DNA from: Deltaproteobacteria bacterium
GTDB lineage: Bacteria; Desulfobacterota; Desulfarculia; Adiutricales; Adiutricaceae
Length of the DNA stretch: 41,078 nucleotides
Reading direction: 5' to 3'
NCBI GenBank assembly: GCA_031270705.1
Contig: JAISWW010000118.1
Coordinates: 1-41,078 of the forward strand
Shown here: positions 39,021 through 41,078 of the stretch, in pieces
Position numbering within the stretch: position 1 is the first letter of the stretch
Layout of the letters: the number at the start of each line of letters is the position of its first letter
Notes under the pieces: model-generated
The model's input: the letters and a program-made list of their open reading frames with translations, nothing else
Database searches by the model: none
What the model was told of the DNA's origin: nothing
Program-made: the position numbers and the translations under genes

Positions 39021-40070
39021 TTAGCGGGCCAGGGAGTCAGTCGGGCTGGGCGGGGCATTGGGCTCCAGAGGGGGTTTCTTGGCTGGGCCAGGCCAACTCG
39101 CGACCGAGCGAGCCCGCGAGGATCGCGTCAGAATCCAGGGCCCAAACTTCACGCCCAAAGAGCCGTCAGTAGCGCAGGTCTCCACGCAATCGAAGCAACC
39201 ATGGCAGCCGCTCAACTTTATGGGAATGGGCCGGCCCAAGGCGAAGATCCGCTTTTTCTTTTCCAACTTCTCGGCCCCAGATCTTTCCAGATCCGCGGTG
39301 TTCAGATGACCTGGACAAACTTGCCGGCAGGTGCAGCAACCGAGGCAGGCCCGGGGATCCTTCACCAAATTTAAGAGATATAAGGGTCTAACAAAATTTA
39401 TTAAGACATTCATTGGGCAAATCAAACAAAAAAAGCGTTCTTTAAAAAAAGCCCCAATCAAAGTTACGCCCGTAAAGATAATTAATATTGAGCTAATCGA
39501 CAATAAGACAATATTGGTAAAATCTAAAGCGAGATTGGAAGTGTCGCCAATCAATAAAGGCATAATAACTCGAACCGGGCAAATACCACAAAAAGGCATC
39601 GTTAAATCGGGATGAACCCAGCCCGCCGTAACCATGATGGGCGTTAAGATCACATAGCCGAAAATCGCGTATTTGAGAATTCTTAAATATTTTAAAGTCT
39701 TAGGCGTAAATATAGCTTCTCTAATTTTTAGCCAATTTCTTAATTTAGATATATAATCTTGGAGCAAGCCAAAAGGACAAACCCAGCCGCACCAACTATT
39801 ACCGAACAAAGCCGTTAAGAAGACAAACATTATTAAGGCCAGAAGACCCATGAGGCCGCGCTCTGACCATAAAGTCAGCCAAGTCAGGCCAAAACCGCCG
39901 TTAGGGCTTTGTAGCATCCGGAGATAGCAGACCCCGCCGCAACCGTTGACAAAGGGACAGGAGAGGCAAGGCAGCGTATAGCCCAGATTGACCCCCAGGC
40001 GGCCCCCAAATGTCAAAACGACAAAACAAATATGCTGAGCCCATAACCTTAAAGTTTTAACGCCAATCAT
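39021..40070 (-). CDS. membrane 4Fe-4S polyferredoxin (NapH/NosR-like)
   Basis: Multiple TM helices; CGWVCPFGLLQDYISKLRN, CGICPVR, CLICPMNVLINF, CLGCCTCRQVCPGHL, CHGCFDCVETCATDGSLGVKF. Confidence 0.9.
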   Translation of the reverse strand: MIGVKTLRLWAQHICFVVLTFGGRLGVNLGYTLPCLSCPFVNGCGGVCYLRMLQSPNGGFGLTWLTLWSERGLMGLLALIMFVFLTALFGNSWCGWVCPFGLLQDYISKLRNWLKIREAIFTPKTLKYLRILKYAIFGYVILTPIMVTAGWVHPDLTMPFCGICPVRVIMPLLIGDTSNLALDFTNIVLLSISSILIIFTGVTLIGAFFKERFFCLICPMNVLINFVRPLYLLNLVKDPRACLGCCTCRQVCPGHLNTADLERSGAEKLEKKKRIFALGRPIPIKLSGCHGCFDCVETCATDGSLGVKFGPWILTRSSRARSVASWPGPAKKPPLEPNAPPSPTDSLAR

Positions 40071-40938
40071 GGCCTCTCCGGCGAATCGCTATGGTTCCAA
40101 GGGTTAAGGCGCCCATGGTTAGAAACAACAATTTAACCCCTTTTGTTCGGGATTGATGGAGGCCTATGTTCCGGTTAGCCTCCACGCTAAAGCTTAAGAA
40201 TCCCGAGTCGCCCAAATCGGCGAAGATGACTTTTTCCCGGCTGGCCCCTAACCCCGCGTCATTTAGCTCTTGATCGTCCGCAATCGGAAAATCAAAGGCC
40301 TCTATTTCGCCCGTCAAGACCGAGCTGAGCTCTCCTTGGCTAAAGCCGAGGATTTCTTGGGCTTTGACGCCTTCTAGCTCAAAACTTAAGGTCGAGCCAG
40401 CCACAACCCAATAGAAAGGCCGAGGGAGCTTGGCCGCGGCCAAACGCGGCCAAATGGGCGCGGGGACTTGGGCGACTTCCGGGGGGCCAGCTAATTTGGG
40501 GGGATAGATGGAAAACTTCGTCTGGGAGTAAATAGGCGTATTATTAATAATAGCGCGCGAAAACAGATCAATAGTGGCCATCTCAGTCCCAATAATTAAG
40601 GCGTAATAAGCCCCTTCATGGACAAGGGGCTCTAAGGCCTCAATACGGGGCTCCGCGGCCACCAGACGTCGCGGGCCTAAAGCCTTAAGAGTGACTTTCT
40701 TAACCACAATCTCGAGCTTAGTGGGTTTATGGCTGGGGTTTAGGGTTTTGAGCTTAAATAAGCGCCTCGCCCCTCGGTCATGGGGCGGGAATGGCGAGTC
40801 TTGGAGTTTGACTTCCGACCAATAGGCTAAGGGTCGCGAGTCGGCCAGAGCCTGACTTATAAAAATAAGGCTTAAAGCCAAAACTAGCCCGCTCAAGGCG
40901 AGGCTAAAAGCTTTAAGCCGGAAAAAAGAAAAAAACAT
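40057..40938 (-). CDS. exported/membrane-anchored hypothetical protein
   Basis: 293 aa with N-terminal signal sequence and a C-terminal TM segment (LLFLTMGALTLGTIAIRRR); overlaps the polyferredoxin gene by 14 bp. Confidence 0.75.
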   Translation of the reverse strand: MFFSFFRLKAFSLALSGLVLALSLIFISQALADSRPLAYWSEVKLQDSPFPPHDRGARRLFKLKTLNPSHKPTKLEIVVKKVTLKALGPRRLVAAEPRIEALEPLVHEGAYYALIIGTEMATIDLFSRAIINNTPIYSQTKFSIYPPKLAGPPEVAQVPAPIWPRLAAAKLPRPFYWVVAGSTLSFELEGVKAQEILGFSQGELSSVLTGEIEAFDFPIADDQELNDAGLGASREKVIFADLGDSGFLSFSVEANRNIGLHQSRTKGVKLLFLTMGALTLGTIAIRRRGHDWR

Positions 40939-41010
40939 GGACAGCCGCCAAAAGAACGCGAAAAGTAGCCATTATTGTAAATGCGACTGATTATATCTGT
41001 CAAGAGCGGC

Positions 41011-41074
41011 CTTAGGGTAAGTTTAGGCCTGGCTCTGTTCGCGGGTGGCTAATAGAGCCAGGTCTTACCCTAAG
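41011..41074. repeat. long imperfect hairpin at window edge
   Basis: CTTAGGGTAAG (41011-41021) ... CCTGGCTCT (41028-41036) / AGAGCCAGG (41054-41062) t CTTACCCTAAG (41064-41074): 20 bp in two perfect helices. Confidence 0.85.
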
Positions 41075-41078
41075 CGGA

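Overview
This 41 kb window looks like chromosome from an anaerobic bacterium of deltaproteobacterial (Desulfobacterota) type. The taxonomic guess rests on gene content and is inference only. About 30 protein-coding genes are supportable. They include the dnaX C-terminus with a ybaB-like gene, an amphi-Trp/PhoU-APH cluster, ackA, tag, cstA, a SWIM zinc-finger plus SNF2 helicase pair, a 1000-aa TPR-like solenoid protein, an AI-2E family transporter, a panG-type/panB/panC/panD operon, and atpZ/atpI-miaA-sfsA-rluA. The right part holds a redox block: zinc ribbon, ferredoxin, LpxL-like acyltransferase, RACo/AcsV-type 2Fe-2S ASKHA protein, 2-hydroxyacyl-CoA dehydratase-like protein and a membrane polyferredoxin. 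Long AT-rich intergenic regions (about 0.7-1.3 kb) hold isolated promoter-terminator units that look like small RNA genes. A decaying locus at about 20.5-23.8 kb carries repeated copies of an Rpn-like tail ORF and repeated TGGCCCACTTTT motifs resembling IS21-type ends. Other items worth follow-up are a secreted Cys/Lys/Arg-rich protein with a recent internal duplication, an internally deleted IS1634-like transposase ORF, in-frame minisatellites in the SWIM protein, and a long imperfect hairpin at the right edge. No rRNA, tRNA or CRISPR array was recognised.
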